Source: Cryobacterium levicorallinum
GTDB taxonomy: Bacteria; Actinomycetota; Actinomycetes; Actinomycetales; Microbacteriaceae
Direction of reading: 5' to 3'
NCBI RefSeq assembly: GCF_004402405.1
Contig: NZ_SOFE01000014.1
Location: 186,001-250,000, forward strand
DNA length: 64,000 bases
In this document: positions 51,283-61,331 of the stretch, piece after piece
Numbering within the stretch: position 1 is the stretch's first letter
Layout: each line of letters opens with the position of its first letter
Translations under genes and position numbers: made by a program
The notes under the pieces: model-generated
The model's input: the letters and a program-made list of their open reading frames with translations, nothing else
Told to the model about the DNA's origin: nothing
Databases searched by the model: none

Positions 51283-53993
51283 TGGAAGAAGTTCTGCGGT
51301 TTGCACTGATCGGCCTTGGCCTGGGTGCAATGTACTCACTTGCCTCGCAAGGTCTTGTTCTCATCTACCGAGGTTCGGGTGTTCTCAATTTTGCGCAGGG
51401 TGCCGTCGGCATGCTCGGGGCCTACGTCTATTACGAGGCTCGCACGACGTTCGAGCTTCCCTTCCTGGTATCGGCATTGATCGGCATCGCCGCTTCGGGA
51501 ATTGTCGGTGTTCTCGTGCAGGTCGTCATCATGCGCCGGCTCAAGAACGCCTCGCCGCTGGCGCGAATCGTGGCGACCCTCGGGATCCTGCTCACCCTGC
51601 AGTCCCTCGCAGTCTTGAAATACGGCGGCCGAACGACATTCGTGACGCCCGAGTTGCCCCAAGGCGTCATTCCCCTATCCGGATCGATAGTCCTTCCTTG
51701 GGACCGACTCATCATGGTCGTCATCGCCGTGGTCTTGACGGTCATCCTCTGGGCTGTCTACAAATACTCACGATTCGGACTCGGCACCTCAGCGGTGGCT
51801 GAAAATGAATTGGCGGCCTCGACCCTGGGCTGGTCGTCTGATCGCATCGCCATGATCAACTGGGCCGTTGGTTCCGCACTGGCCGGTCTTGCCGCAATCC
51901 TCGTTTCGCCCATCATCACCCTTCAGGTCTCGGTGATGACGAACCTTGTACTTGCGGCCATGGCAACGGCGCTGATTGCCGGCTTCCGTTCGTTCCCGAT
52001 CGCACTGGTGGCAGGGCTCGTCATCGGCATGATGCAGACCGCTGTGGGACGCTTCTCAGCAGACATCCCGGGGCTGGCGGACTCGCTTCCCCTTGTCGCC
52101 ATCGTTATCATCCTGCTGGTGCGGGGCAAGTCTCTTCCGCTCCGCGATTACATCTTCCAGAAGCTTCCCCTGGTTGGATCGGGACGCATCCGCTGGAGAA
52201 TCGTCGTTCCTGTTCTCGTTGCTGCCGCAATCCTGATCATCGCCGTTCCGCCTCGCTGGCAGGATGCCTTGACCATCACCATTGCCGCGGCCATGATAAC
52301 GCTGTCCATCGTGCTTCTTACCGGCTATGCCGGACAGATTTCGCTGGCCCAATTTGCGATGGCAGGTTTTGGCGCATTCATCGCCGGTCGAATGGTTTCC
52401 ATTTGGCATGTCTCCTTCGAAGTGGCTCTCATCTCCGGCATCTTGGCCACCATTCCGGTCGGGATTCTCATCGCGCTCCCCGCGGTGCGAACCCGGGGGA
52501 TCACCCTGGCCGTTGTCACTCTCGGGTTGGGCACGACTCTCGAGTTCATGGTCTTCAACAGCGACTTCTTGACGGGCGGCTTCTTCGGGACCCAAATCGG
52601 GCAACCCCTGCTTTTCGGCCTCAACATCAGCGCCATCGTTCATCCCGAGCGATATGGACTCGTGGCCTTGGGGCTCCTGCTCCTGATGACCCTGGTCGTG
52701 GGCAACATCCGTCGCGGCCGAAGCGGCCGCAAGCTCATTGCGGTGCGAACGAATGAACGAGCCGCCGCCGCACTCGGAATCAGCATCACGTCAGCCAAGC
52801 TGTACGCCTTCGGTGTCGCTGCCGGCATAGCGGCGTGCGGCGGTATCATCCTCGCGTTCCGCAGCGAATCGATCGTCTTCGGTTCGACCTTCACGAGCTT
52901 CAACTCGATTTCGGCTGTGGGCTGGGCGATGATCGGCGGAATCGGATTCCTCCTCGGCCCGCTCTTTGGTGCAACGCTGGCTCCGGGATCCATTGGTGCC
53001 GCTCTCCTGAACGCAATCCCGGGAGAGTTCAGCACGTTCCTGCCTCTCGTGAGCGGTGTGCTGATCATCTTCTTCGTGATCCAGAACCAGAACGGTGTTG
53101 CCAAGGAAATGTCGACTCTGTTCAAGGGACTTCTGCCCAAGCTGGCCCGTGATGCCAAGGCGCATTCCTCCAAGGAGCTGATGGTTCCCAACGCAGCTTC
53201 GGTGCGCGTCAGCCAGAAGGTATTGGAAGTCAGGAACCTGACCGTTCGATACGGCGGAACGGTCGCCGTGGAAGGCGTGACCCTGACGGTCCGCCCTGGC
53301 CAGGTTCTCGGCCTGATCGGGCCCAACGGTGCTGGAAAGACCTCCATCATCGATGCGATCACCGGTTTCGCCCCGCAGACCGAGGGCGATGTCATCCTCG
53401 ATGGAGTCAAGATGAATGATCTCTCGGCCATGCGTCGAGCACGGGCCGGAGTCAGCCGTTCATTCCAGTCTCTTGAGCTTTTCGAAGACTGTACCGTTCT
53501 CGACAATCTGCTTACGGCTGCCGATCCATTCGAGTCGGGTTCATACTTCCTGGAGATCTTTCGGCCGAGCAAACCGCGACTCTCCCCGGCCACAATCGAA
53601 GCGATCCGTGAGTTCGACCTCGCTGATGAACTCGACACGGTGGTTGAGAACCTGCCCTACGGCAAGCGTCGACTTGTCGCTCTCGCCCGCGCTGTTGCCA
53701 TCGAACCCAGCATTTTGCTGCTGGACGAGCCCGCAGCCGGATTGGGCGATGTCGAATCGGCGGAGCTCGCAGAAATGGTTCGAAAACTTGCAAAGAACTG
53801 GGGCATAGGAGTCCTGCTCGTGGAGCATGACATGAACTTCGTCATGGGTCTGTGCGACGAGATCGTTGTCGTCGACTTCGGAAAGAAGATCGCCGAAGGA
53901 AGCCCCGCTGAAGTTCGCGGGGACAGCCTTGTTCTCGAGGCCTACCTCGGAGCTCCCTCGTCGGAAGAAATCACGGAAGGAATGAATCGATGA
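51282..53993 (+). CDS. Branched-chain-type ABC importer, LivH-LivM-LivG in one polypeptide
   Basis: 903 residues. About 1-295 is a LivH-type permease (GLGAMYSLASQGLVLIYRGS, VLNFAQGAVGMLGAY), about 300-610 a LivM-type permease (LLTGYAGQISLAQFAMAGFG, GITLAVVTLGLGTTLEF), and 646-903 a LivG-type ATPase with Walker A GPNGAGKT (680-687), signature LPYGKRR and Walker B ILLLDEPAAGL. HAAT-family importers take amino acids, but also aromatic and dicarboxylic acids in catabolic clusters. No substrate-binding protein is encoded in the window. Confidence 0.92.
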   Translation: MEEVLRFALIGLGLGAMYSLASQGLVLIYRGSGVLNFAQGAVGMLGAYVYYEARTTFELPFLVSALIGIAASGIVGVLVQVVIMRRLKNASPLARIVATLGILLTLQSLAVLKYGGRTTFVTPELPQGVIPLSGSIVLPWDRLIMVVIAVVLTVILWAVYKYSRFGLGTSAVAENELAASTLGWSSDRIAMINWAVGSALAGLAAILVSPIITLQVSVMTNLVLAAMATALIAGFRSFPIALVAGLVIGMMQTAVGRFSADIPGLADSLPLVAIVIILLVRGKSLPLRDYIFQKLPLVGSGRIRWRIVVPVLVAAAILIIAVPPRWQDALTITIAAAMITLSIVLLTGYAGQISLAQFAMAGFGAFIAGRMVSIWHVSFEVALISGILATIPVGILIALPAVRTRGITLAVVTLGLGTTLEFMVFNSDFLTGGFFGTQIGQPLLFGLNISAIVHPERYGLVALGLLLLMTLVVGNIRRGRSGRKLIAVRTNERAAAALGISITSAKLYAFGVAAGIAACGGIILAFRSESIVFGSTFTSFNSISAVGWAMIGGIGFLLGPLFGATLAPGSIGAALLNAIPGEFSTFLPLVSGVLIIFFVIQNQNGVAKEMSTLFKGLLPKLARDAKAHSSKELMVPNAASVRVSQKVLEVRNLTVRYGGTVAVEGVTLTVRPGQVLGLIGPNGAGKTSIIDAITGFAPQTEGDVILDGVKMNDLSAMRRARAGVSRSFQSLELFEDCTVLDNLLTAADPFESGSYFLEIFRPSKPRLSPATIEAIREFDLADELDTVVENLPYGKRRLVALARAVAIEPSILLLDEPAAGLGDVESAELAEMVRKLAKNWGIGVLLVEHDMNFVMGLCDEIVVVDFGKKIAEGSPAEVRGDSLVLEAYLGAPSSEEITEGMNR

Positions 53994-54673
53994 GCGCACT
54001 TGACGTTATCGGGATGAGCGCTGGATACGGCACCCAACCCGTTGTGGAAAACATCAACCTGACCGTTGAATCGGGAACCGTCACCGCTCTCTTCGGGGCA
54101 AATGGTGCGGGAAAGTCAACCACGCTGAAGGCCATCAGCGGGGCCATCGGTGTCCTGGCGGGAAGTGTGGCGATTAACGGCAGCGCAACCACAGCCCCTT
54201 TGTACCAGCGTGCACGCAATGGGCTCTCGTATGTCACGGAAGAACGGTCCGTTTTCAAGGGGCTGACCGTTGAGGAAAACCTCCGAGTGGGCGGTGTAGA
54301 CATTCCCACCGTGCTCGCGCTCTTCCCAGAACTTGAGAAACGTTTGCGTATTAAGGCCGGACTCATCTCGGGAGGCGAGCAGCAGATGCTCTCGCTCGGT
54401 CGGGCCATGGTGCGAGGACCCAACCTGATTCTGGCCGACGAACTGTCACTCGGCCTCGCCCCGCTCGTCGTGACACGCCTCTTCAAGGCGTTGCGCACTG
54501 CGGCGTCTGAGACAGGGTTGGGTGTTCTCCTCGTTGAACAACACGTTCGGAAGGCACTCGACTACGTTGACCACGTCTACGTCATGAGGCGCGGGCGAGT
54601 CGAACTAGACCTTCCGATTGCCGAGGCGAAGAACCGCATTGAAGACATTGAGAACGCCTATCTCTCGGCCTGA
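53990..54673 (+). CDS. Branched-chain-type ABC importer ATPase, LivF
   Basis: 227 residues, second ATPase of the importer: Walker A GANGAGKST (about 36-44), signature SGGEQQMLSLGRAM, Walker B LILADELSLGLAP (the usual aspartate-glutamate pair appears as ADE) and VLLVEQHVRKAL. It overlaps the LivHMG gene by 4 bases. Confidence 0.93.
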   Translation: MSALDVIGMSAGYGTQPVVENINLTVESGTVTALFGANGAGKSTTLKAISGAIGVLAGSVAINGSATTAPLYQRARNGLSYVTEERSVFKGLTVEENLRVGGVDIPTVLALFPELEKRLRIKAGLISGGEQQMLSLGRAMVRGPNLILADELSLGLAPLVVTRLFKALRTAASETGLGVLLVEQHVRKALDYVDHVYVMRRGRVELDLPIAEAKNRIEDIENAYLSA

Positions 54674-54810
54674 CGAGCGACCGGCCCGGCCGTTGGGCTG
54701 CGGACCGAGAACCATCCCGTCAGCTTGCTGACACACGCTGATATTCTCAGCCGAGTCAAACAGAGTGCCTCGGCACAGACGCCATAATTACATCGTCGTC
54801 AGGAGAGGAC

Positions 54811-55995
54811 ATGGCAGAGGCCTACCTCGTTGGAGGAGCACGAACGCCCGTCGGTCGTTATGGTGGGGTGCTGGCGGGGGTGCGTCCGGATGACCTCGCG
54901 GCGATCGTGGTGGCGGAGGCGGTGCGTCGTGCCGGGATCGATCCGGCCCTGATTGACGACATCATTTTCGGCGCTGCCACGCAGGCCGGGGAGGACAACC
55001 GTAATGTGGCGCGGATGGCGGCTCTCCTGGCCGGTCTGCCCGATCACGTGCCGGGGATCACGGTCAATCGCCTGTGTGCGTCGGGTTTGTCGGCGATCAC
55101 GATGGCGGCGCAGGCCATTCGCGCCGGCGATGCCGACGTGATGGTGGCCGGCGGTGTGGAATCGATGACGCGGGCGCCCTGGGTTCAGGGTAAGCCGGAC
55201 CGGGCGTGGGCGAAGCCCGGTGCGCAGTTCGATACGTCCATCGGGTGGCGTTTCATCAACCCGAAGTTGGCGGCGCGGGATAAGGCCACGTTTTCGATGT
55301 CGGAAACGGCGGAGGAGGTCGCTCGCATCGACGGCATCACCCGTGATGAGGCGGATGCCTTCGCCCTTCGCAGTCAGCAGCGGGCGGCGGCGGCGATTGA
55401 TGCCGGTCATTTCGTGGACGAGATCGTCGGCGTGCCGACGAAGGCCGGCGAGGTGCTCGTGGATGAGGGCCCGCGCCGGGATACGAGCCTGGAGGGGCTC
55501 GCCGGGCTGCGCCCAATCGTCAGTGGCGGTTCTGTCGTGACGGCCGGGAATGCCAGTTCGCTCAATGACGGGGCTTCGGCGGTCGTGGTGGCGAGCGGCG
55601 AGGCGGTGAAGCGTTATGGCCTCATTCCTCGCGCCCGCATCGTGTTCGGTGCCAGCGTGGGTCTCGCGCCGGAGATCATGGGGCTGGGTCCGGTTGCGGC
55701 TACCCAGAAGGTGCTCGCTCGAACGGGACTGCGGGTGGAGGACCTGGGCGCGATCGAGCTGAACGAGGCCTTCGCCACCCAATCGCTGGCGTGCATCCGG
55801 CGCCTCGACCTTGACGAGGAGATCGTGAACCGCGACGGCGGCGCGATAGCCCTCGGGCATCCGCTCGGATCGAGTGGGGCGCGACTCGTCGTTACTCTCC
55901 TCGGACGCATGGAACGTGAAAACGCCCGGCATGGCCTCGCCACGATGTGTGTGGGCGTCGGCCAGGGCTCGGCCTTGATCCTGGAGCGTGTCTGA
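54811..55995 (+). CDS. Acetyl-CoA acyltransferase (thiolase) 1
   Basis: 394 residues. Cleaves 3-oxoacyl-CoA with CoA. The nucleophile is in VNRLCASGLSAI, the histidines in LNEAFATQS and GHPLGSSGARL, and the acid/base cysteine in TMCVGVGQGSA. It is rightward, 137 bases after livF; no operator copy is seen in that gap, so it is either read from the importer promoter or controlled separately. Confidence 0.93.
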   Translation: MAEAYLVGGARTPVGRYGGVLAGVRPDDLAAIVVAEAVRRAGIDPALIDDIIFGAATQAGEDNRNVARMAALLAGLPDHVPGITVNRLCASGLSAITMAAQAIRAGDADVMVAGGVESMTRAPWVQGKPDRAWAKPGAQFDTSIGWRFINPKLAARDKATFSMSETAEEVARIDGITRDEADAFALRSQQRAAAAIDAGHFVDEIVGVPTKAGEVLVDEGPRRDTSLEGLAGLRPIVSGGSVVTAGNASSLNDGASAVVVASGEAVKRYGLIPRARIVFGASVGLAPEIMGLGPVAATQKVLARTGLRVEDLGAIELNEAFATQSLACIRRLDLDEEIVNRDGGAIALGHPLGSSGARLVVTLLGRMERENARHGLATMCVGVGQGSALILERV

Positions 55996-56387
55996 TGACC
56001 ACAATGGGACTCGAACTCGCCGCGACGAGAACCTTCAGTTCTCCAGAGGTTTGGCTACAGCAACTCCGCTTCTGAGGCGGAAGCCCGACGCAAGGGACGG
56101 CTGCCTTCGAGGCCGGCCTGAATTGCCTCAACAGCATCTCCCACGTCACCGCCGACGCTAACTGACTGGCATCTTTGGGTTTCTTCCCTTCGATGGTGGG
56201 ATTCTGCGTTCTTGCGGTTCGCCCGAGGATGGTAGCCGCATCGTGAACTGTGCAGGGTCCGGCGGCCTTCATGAGGTGGTGGCCGGCCTGTCCCTCTGTC
56301 GTTCCCAACCCGTCGCACTCCGGACGCATTCCGCGACCGGCTCGCCGTGATCGGTCACTTCGCCCAGGCAAGCCCGGAAAATTGCCG
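55996..56387. other. Gap between thiolase 1 and the cytochrome b gene
   Basis: About 390 bases with no convincing gene. Leftward open frames exist (for example one ending near 56055) but have no recognised domain and odd composition. It may hold the end of a decayed gene from the etf-cytochrome unit. Confidence 0.4.
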
Positions 56388-57320
56388 CTAGCGAGAAACT
56401 GTTCCGGTCAGTGCGGCAACGGAGCGCAGCACGAGCGGTGTCGCTGCGAACCAAGCCGCAATCATGACCACCAGTGATCCTGCGAAAATCCAGAACCCCA
56501 ACCATGTTGTGTTGTCCTGGGAGGCATACATGTGATTGAGGTTGCGCAGCGCACCTGTTGCGAGTACGAGTGTCACGTGAAGGATCGTGAACCCGGCGAA
56601 CCAGAGCATGACGGGAAAATGAACTGCTCTGGCCATCGCCAGGGGGAACGCGGCGTTGATTCTTCGGGCACGCTGTGGCCAGGCTGAAGACATCCGGAGC
56701 CCGGTTGCGATCGCCAGGGGCGCGGCGACGAAGATTGTCGCCGAGTAGCTCAGAAGCTGAAGACTGTTGTAATTGACCCAACCGTTGTCAGTGGGCCAAT
56801 TCAGCGATAAATACTGAATGCCCACGGAAACAGCGTTCGGAAAGACGTCCCAACCCAGGGGGACAACTCTCATCCATTGGCCGGTGACGACGAGCAAAAC
56901 AATGAAGACAATACCGTTGAGAATCCAGAGGAAGTCCAGGCTGAGGTGTAGCCACAGCATGATGCTGACTCTTAGCGGTGCCGATTTCGTGCGGAAGATA
57001 CCGGAATTGCGTCTGGTCCAATAGGCCGCGGGGCGACGCTCGGTGCGTACCTGCCATCCCGATCGAATGATCAGCAGGATAAAGAAGGCATTGAAGAAAT
57101 GTTGCCACCCCAACCAGACGGGCAGGCCCACCGGAGCGTTGGCGGGTAAGGAGGAATGCCCGGGGTAAGTCTGCATGAAAGAACGCACCTCGGGTACGTC
57201 GCGCACGGCCTGGGCGCCGAGAACTGCGGCGAGGAGAAGAAGGACACTTAGCAGCGCTAACCCGGCGGCCTTGACCCATCGGCGGCGTACCGGCTCCCGC
57301 ACCTTCAGGGAGGAGCTCAA
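56388..57320 (-). CDS. Integral membrane cytochrome b (b561/b6-like) linked to ETF
   Basis: 310 residues, about 5 membrane helices. Histidines suited to bind heme sit in helices: [42 protein letters not shown] and [13 protein letters not shown]. The pattern matches cytochrome b subunits of membrane oxidoreductases. Its start overlaps the etfA stop by 4 bases, so it is translated with etfA. No ETF:quinone oxidoreductase is in the window; this protein may carry electrons from ETF to quinone, which is inference. Confidence 0.8.
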   Translation of the reverse strand: MSSSLKVREPVRRRWVKAAGLALLSVLLLLAAVLGAQAVRDVPEVRSFMQTYPGHSSLPANAPVGLPVWLGWQHFFNAFFILLIIRSGWQVRTERRPAAYWTRRNSGIFRTKSAPLRVSIMLWLHLSLDFLWILNGIVFIVLLVVTGQWMRVVPLGWDVFPNAVSVGIQYLSLNWPTDNGWVNYNSLQLLSYSATIFVAAPLAIATGLRMSSAWPQRARRINAAFPLAMARAVHFPVMLWFAGFTILHVTLVLATGALRNLNHMYASQDNTTWLGFWIFAGSLVVMIAAWFAATPLVLRSVAALTGTVSR

Positions 57321-58291
57321 TGCCGGAGCCGATGCAGGGCTTCAATGGTCTGCGGAATGACCGTGAAGATATCACCCACGATGCCGAAGTCGGTGAAGTC
57401 GAAGATAGGGGCGTCGGGATCTTTGTTCACGGCCACGATGACCTTGGCCGTTTGCATTCCGGCCAGATGCTGAATTGCGCCGGAGATACCCAGGGCGATG
57501 TAGAGCTGGGGTGACACGATGGTTCCGGTCTGGCCTACCTGCAGAGAATGCGTGACGTACCCGGCATCCACCGCGGCGCGTGAGGCCCCCACGGCTGCAC
57601 CGAGAGCGTCGGCGAGTTGCTCAACGAGGAGAAAGTCTTCCTTCGAACCGACACCGCGTCCGCCGGAAACCACAGTTGCGGCCCCACGAAGGTCGGGCCG
57701 GCCCGAATCGGTGGGTGCTTCCGTTCGGGATGTGATCGTGGCGGCGGCAACGCCTGTGAGGGACAGGGTGATGGTGGTCAGGTCGGGAGTGTGGGCCGTG
57801 ACCTCCTCGTCGATCGAGCCCTGTCGGAGCGTTATGACAGCCGGCCCGCCGTGGATGGACGACTCGACGTCGAAGGCTCCTCCGAAAACGGAGTTGCGGG
57901 CAACCACTCTGTCGTTGACGAGCGCGATGTCTATGGCATCGATTGTGAGGCCTCCACCGATTCTGACCGCGAGTCTTCCCGCAATCTCACGGCCTTCGAC
58001 GGAGTTCGTCACGAGCACAGCGGCTGAGGTATCGAAGTGGGAGAACGCTGCCGCGAGGGACTCCACTGCAGGAGTCGCCAACAGGGAATCGGTCTGGGTC
58101 GACTCCGCGATGAAGACATGGTGAGCTCCGAGATCGCCAAGCTGTTTCACGTGTTCGCTGTGGTCGCCCGGCGTGGTGCTGAGGACGGCGACGGGAGTTC
58201 CGAGTCGCGTCGCGGCGGCAAGCAGCATCTTCGCGCTTCCGCGAATCTCTCCCGACGGAGACACTTCAATCAAGGTCAGTGCAGTTGACAC
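57317..58291 (-). CDS. etfA: Electron transfer flavoprotein alpha subunit
   Basis: 324 residues from the GTG at 58291 (AAGGA 8 bases upstream); the longer frame to 58393 overlaps the etfB gap without similarity. The C-terminal FAD domain has [50 protein letters not shown] and GAIQHLAGM. Takes electrons from acyl-CoA dehydrogenases. Confidence 0.95.
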   Translation of the reverse strand: MSTALTLIEVSPSGEIRGSAKMLLAAATRLGTPVAVLSTTPGDHSEHVKQLGDLGAHHVFIAESTQTDSLLATPAVESLAAAFSHFDTSAAVLVTNSVEGREIAGRLAVRIGGGLTIDAIDIALVNDRVVARNSVFGGAFDVESSIHGGPAVITLRQGSIDEEVTAHTPDLTTITLSLTGVAAATITSRTEAPTDSGRPDLRGAATVVSGGRGVGSKEDFLLVEQLADALGAAVGASRAAVDAGYVTHSLQVGQTGTIVSPQLYIALGISGAIQHLAGMQTAKVIVAVNKDPDAPIFDFTDFGIVGDIFTVIPQTIEALHRLRH

Positions 58292-58328
58292 GGTGTCATT
58301 CCTTATGTTTGATCGAGGTTTGGCGGGG

Positions 58329-59108
58329 TTAGACGAAGCGCCCGGCGGCAAGAAACTCTGCCAGTTCGACGCCGGCATTTCCCGAGTCGACAATCTTGAT
58401 TCCAGCGGTGCGTGCGGGGCGACGCGTGACGGTCGTTATCGTCGATCGGCCGGTTGACCTGAATGAGGTTTCCGGGTTGATGCTCAGGTCGGAGAGGGAG
58501 AGGGTTGCCAGGGGCTTCTTCTTCGCCTTCAGGAGGCCCTTGAAACTGGGAAAGCGAGCGTCAGGGGATTGTTCCGTCACCGAGACGATGGCAGGAAGCC
58601 GTGCTGTCACGGTGAGGGTCCCGTAATCGGTTTCGCGTGAGCCGTTGACGACATCGGCGGCTATGTGGACCTCGGATAGCGATGTCAGGTGAGGCACCGA
58701 TAAATGCTCTGCAACCATGGCAGGGATTACGCCCCCGCGGCCATCGGTTGACTCGTTTCCTGCAATCACCATGTCGAAGCCCGCGTGGGTAATGGCAGCA
58801 GCAAGCACGCTTGACGTCCATGTGACATCGGCACCGGCGAGGGCGTCGTCCAAAACGTGAACCGCCGAATCCGCGCCCATCGCAAGGCAGTGGCGCAGCG
58901 CGACTGCGGCGGAGGCGGGGCCCATGGTGAGAACGATGATTTCTGCGCCGGTCTCGTCTTTGTGTCGGAGGGCAACCTCCAGGGACCGATCACTGATCTC
59001 GTCGATGATGTTGTCGGGTGCGGAACGATCAAGCGCCCCGGTCGCTGAATCGAGGGATCGTTCGCCCCAGGTATCGGGAACCTGCTTCACGAGCACAATG
59101 ATCTTCAC
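58329..59108 (-). CDS. etfB: Electron transfer flavoprotein beta subunit
   Basis: 259 residues from the GTG at 59108 ([22 protein letters not shown] upstream). Family marks: [43 protein letters not shown] and [16 protein letters not shown]. It forms the AMP/FAD heterodimer with EtfA and pairs with the two acyl-CoA dehydrogenase subunits encoded nearby. Confidence 0.95.
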   Translation of the reverse strand: MKIIVLVKQVPDTWGERSLDSATGALDRSAPDNIIDEISDRSLEVALRHKDETGAEIIVLTMGPASAAVALRHCLAMGADSAVHVLDDALAGADVTWTSSVLAAAITHAGFDMVIAGNESTDGRGGVIPAMVAEHLSVPHLTSLSEVHIAADVVNGSRETDYGTLTVTARLPAIVSVTEQSPDARFPSFKGLLKAKKKPLATLSLSDLSINPETSFRSTGRSTITTVTRRPARTAGIKIVDSGNAGVELAEFLAAGRFV

Positions 59109-59209
59109 GGGGCACTCTTCCTGCTGTTTGGAGGACGGATGATGATGAGATGCTCGTTGTTCAGGGACAAGAAGCTTGTTCTCCATTGAACACCACGTAT
59201 GTCGAAAAA

Positions 59210-59225
59210 TCAATCAATCGTTTGT
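59210..59225 (-). promoter_or_regulatory. Regulon operator O9 (etfB-etfA-cytochrome b)
   Basis: The minus-strand reading ACAAACGATTGATTGA has 14 of 16 bases equal to O10, 101 bases before etfB. Confidence 0.82.
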
Positions 59226-59251
59226 TTTATTCTCACGCTTTTGAAAAGTTG

Positions 59252-60445
59252 TCAGGACAGCCGCTCGATAACCATGGCCATGCCCTGGCCACCCGCAACG
59301 CACATCGTCTCCAGACCGAATTGCTTGTCATGCCACTGCAATGAGTGGATGAGCGTGGTCGTGATCCGCGCGCCGGTCATCCCGTAGGGATGACCGATGG
59401 CGATGGCCCCACCGTTAACGTTCACCTTTTCGAGCGGGATGCCCAGCTCTCGGTAGGAAGGGATGACCTGCGCGGCGAAGGCTTCGTTGATCTCTACGAG
59501 ATCCAGGTCCTGGGCGCTGAGCCCAGCGAGGGCTAACGCTTTCTTACTCGCCTCGACGGGGCCGAGGCCCATGATCTCGGGGGAAAGCGCGGAGACGGCC
59601 GTTGAGACTATCCGCGCGAGGGGCGTCAGGTTCAGTTCTTTTGCCCGCTGAGCACTCATGATGACGAGGGCCGCCGCCCCGTCGTTCAGACCGCAGCAAT
59701 TACCAGCCGTGACAGATCCACCCTCGCGGAAGACGGGTTCCAACCCGGCTAGTTTCTCCATCGTCGTGCCGGGACGCGGTCCGTCGTCGCGGCTGACGAC
59801 GGTGCCGTTCGGAAGCGTGATGGGTGTGATGTCGAGGTCCCAGAAGCCAGATAGACGCGCCTGCTCTGTCAGCGCCTGGCTCCGAAAGGCGTACTCGTCC
59901 ATTTCCCGACGCGAAACGCCTCGAATGCCCGCGATGTTCTCGGCTGTCGTTCCCATATCGACAAATGCATTGGGCATGTCCCCGGTGATCCTGGGGTCAA
60001 CCCAATCTCCGGGCTGCGGTGTTCCGGAGGTGAAGGCACTGTTGCCGTACTGAGGGTCATCTGGGTTTCCGTCGCGGATGCGGGAGACCATCTCGACGCC
60101 GGCGGAGATGAGCACATTGGCTTCACCCGCTCTGATGGCGTGCATGGCCATACGCGTCGTTTGCAGGCTGGACGCGCAGAACCTATTGACCGTCGTCCCG
60201 GGGATGTCGTCGTAGCCCATCAAAAGCGGAACAATTCGGCCGAGGTTGGCGCCCTGTTCCCCTCCCGGGAGGCCGCAGCCGAGGAGGAAATCCTCGATGG
60301 TGGCAGGGTCCAGCTCGGGGATCTGGGCCAGGGCGGCGATCGTGATCTGCGCGGTGAGGTCATCACCGCGGATCTCGGTCAGTGATCCCTTGAAGGCGCG
60401 ACCAATCGGCGATCGAGCTGTGGCGACGATGACGGCTTCAGGCAT
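59252..60445 (-). CDS. Acetyl-CoA acyltransferase (thiolase) 2
   Basis: 397 residues from the ATG at 60445 ([20 protein letters not shown]); the upstream frame overlaps the dehydrogenase gene. The nucleophile is in [14 protein letters not shown], the histidines in INEAFAAQ and [11 protein letters not shown], and the cysteine in [11 protein letters not shown]. It overlaps the acyl-CoA dehydrogenase gene by 8 bases, so it probably acts on the product of that dehydrogenation. Confidence 0.94.
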   Translation of the reverse strand: MPEAVIVATARSPIGRAFKGSLTEIRGDDLTAQITIAALAQIPELDPATIEDFLLGCGLPGGEQGANLGRIVPLLMGYDDIPGTTVNRFCASSLQTTRMAMHAIRAGEANVLISAGVEMVSRIRDGNPDDPQYGNSAFTSGTPQPGDWVDPRITGDMPNAFVDMGTTAENIAGIRGVSRREMDEYAFRSQALTEQARLSGFWDLDITPITLPNGTVVSRDDGPRPGTTMEKLAGLEPVFREGGSVTAGNCCGLNDGAAALVIMSAQRAKELNLTPLARIVSTAVSALSPEIMGLGPVEASKKALALAGLSAQDLDLVEINEAFAAQVIPSYRELGIPLEKVNVNGGAIAIGHPYGMTGARITTTLIHSLQWHDKQFGLETMCVAGGQGMAMVIERLS

Positions 60446-61331
60446 GTTCACCGAGCGCCGTGACCATTTCTCGCAGGGTGATGAGGTGGCGCAAGTAAAA
60501 GTGAAGACCCATCTCCCAGGTGAATCCGATGCCTCCGTGAACTTGAATCGCCAGCTCAACAGCGCGGATGCTGAGGTCGAGCGAGTAGACAGCACTGCGA
60601 TGCGCGTTGGCGGGATCCAGGCTGCCCCAGACGACGGCGGTTTCCGCCTGTTCGGCGTCCATGTGGGCATTCGATAAGTGATGTTTGACAGCCTGGAACG
60701 AGCCGATCGGCTTACCGAACTGCATGCGCTGCTTGGCGTACGTCACGGCATCGGCCACGGCGCGTTTGGCGATACCGCTGCCCTCCGCAGCCCACACGAC
60801 AGATATTTCACGGGCGGCCTCCGCAGTGAACGTTGTGATGTGCGATGAGTGGGCGGCTCGCAGACTGGGAGCGAAAATGTCACTGGCGAGGCTCTGCACG
60901 GCAACGAGGGAGCTCGTCTCGGAGATGAAATCAGAGACCACGTGCATGTCTGCGATCTGACCAAAAGGCACCATCCCGGTGCCCGCGGAGAGAGCGCGTG
61001 TGGGAATGCTGAAGGTGACGGGACCATCGTGCTCGGCTGCGCTGGCGGAGTGGCGCTTCGCCATGATCGTGGTCAGCAGAGGGAGCTGAACGGTGATTTC
61101 TCCCCAGGCCTTGGCGATTTCCACAAGGTCGCGAAGGGTCGCGGACTCGTCGTCCTCGGTGACGCCGACAAGGTCCCAGCCGGCATCAGAAATGTCGCTC
61201 CAGGCGAGAGGGGACTGCCCTTCGATATAGGAGGAGATGTTCGCCTGGTCCGTGGCCTTGACGAGGGCTGAACGGATCGCTCCGGCGGCAAGCAGACCGA
61301 TCTCGCCCGGACGCGTGGTGAGAAGTGTCAT
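60438..61331 (-). CDS. Acyl-CoA dehydrogenase, small/second subunit
   Basis: 297 residues, shorter than a normal acyl-CoA dehydrogenase (about 380). The N-terminal half is diverged; the C-terminal part has RMQFGKPIGSFQAVKHHLSN and QVHGGIGFTWEMGLHFYLR. It overlaps the full-length dehydrogenase gene by 4 bases. Such unequal pairs form two-subunit enzymes acting on steroid and other bulky acyl-CoAs in actinobacteria. Confidence 0.88.
   Translation of the reverse strand: MTLLTTRPGEIGLLAAGAIRSALVKATDQANISSYIEGQSPLAWSDISDAGWDLVGVTEDDESATLRDLVEIAKAWGEITVQLPLLTTIMAKRHSASAAEHDGPVTFSIPTRALSAGTGMVPFGQIADMHVVSDFISETSSLVAVQSLASDIFAPSLRAAHSSHITTFTAEAAREISVVWAAEGSGIAKRAVADAVTYAKQRMQFGKPIGSFQAVKHHLSNAHMDAEQAETAVVWGSLDPANAHRSAVYSLDLSIRAVELAIQVHGGIGFTWEMGLHFYLRHLITLREMVTALGEHA

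Noticed and set aside
51248..51802. 184-residue frame overlapping the importer start
   Set aside because: Out of frame with the clear permease and of abnormal composition (rich in R, H, P).
54756..54771. Operator-like TCAAACAGAGTGCCTC before thiolase 1
   Set aside because: Only about 7 of 16 bases agree with the regulon motif, so thiolase 1 is not assigned an own operator.
55892..56371. 159-residue leftward frame after the cytochrome b gene
   Set aside because: Overlaps the end of thiolase 1, has no known domain and no ribosome site; may be decay product but cannot be supported.
56573..56590. Possible parS near GTGTCACGTGAAGG
   Set aside because: Two or more mismatches in the core and inside the cytochrome gene.
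58143..58158. Possible parS TGTTTCACGTGTTCGC in etfA
   Set aside because: The right half is lost; chance match inside a coding gene far from the other sites.
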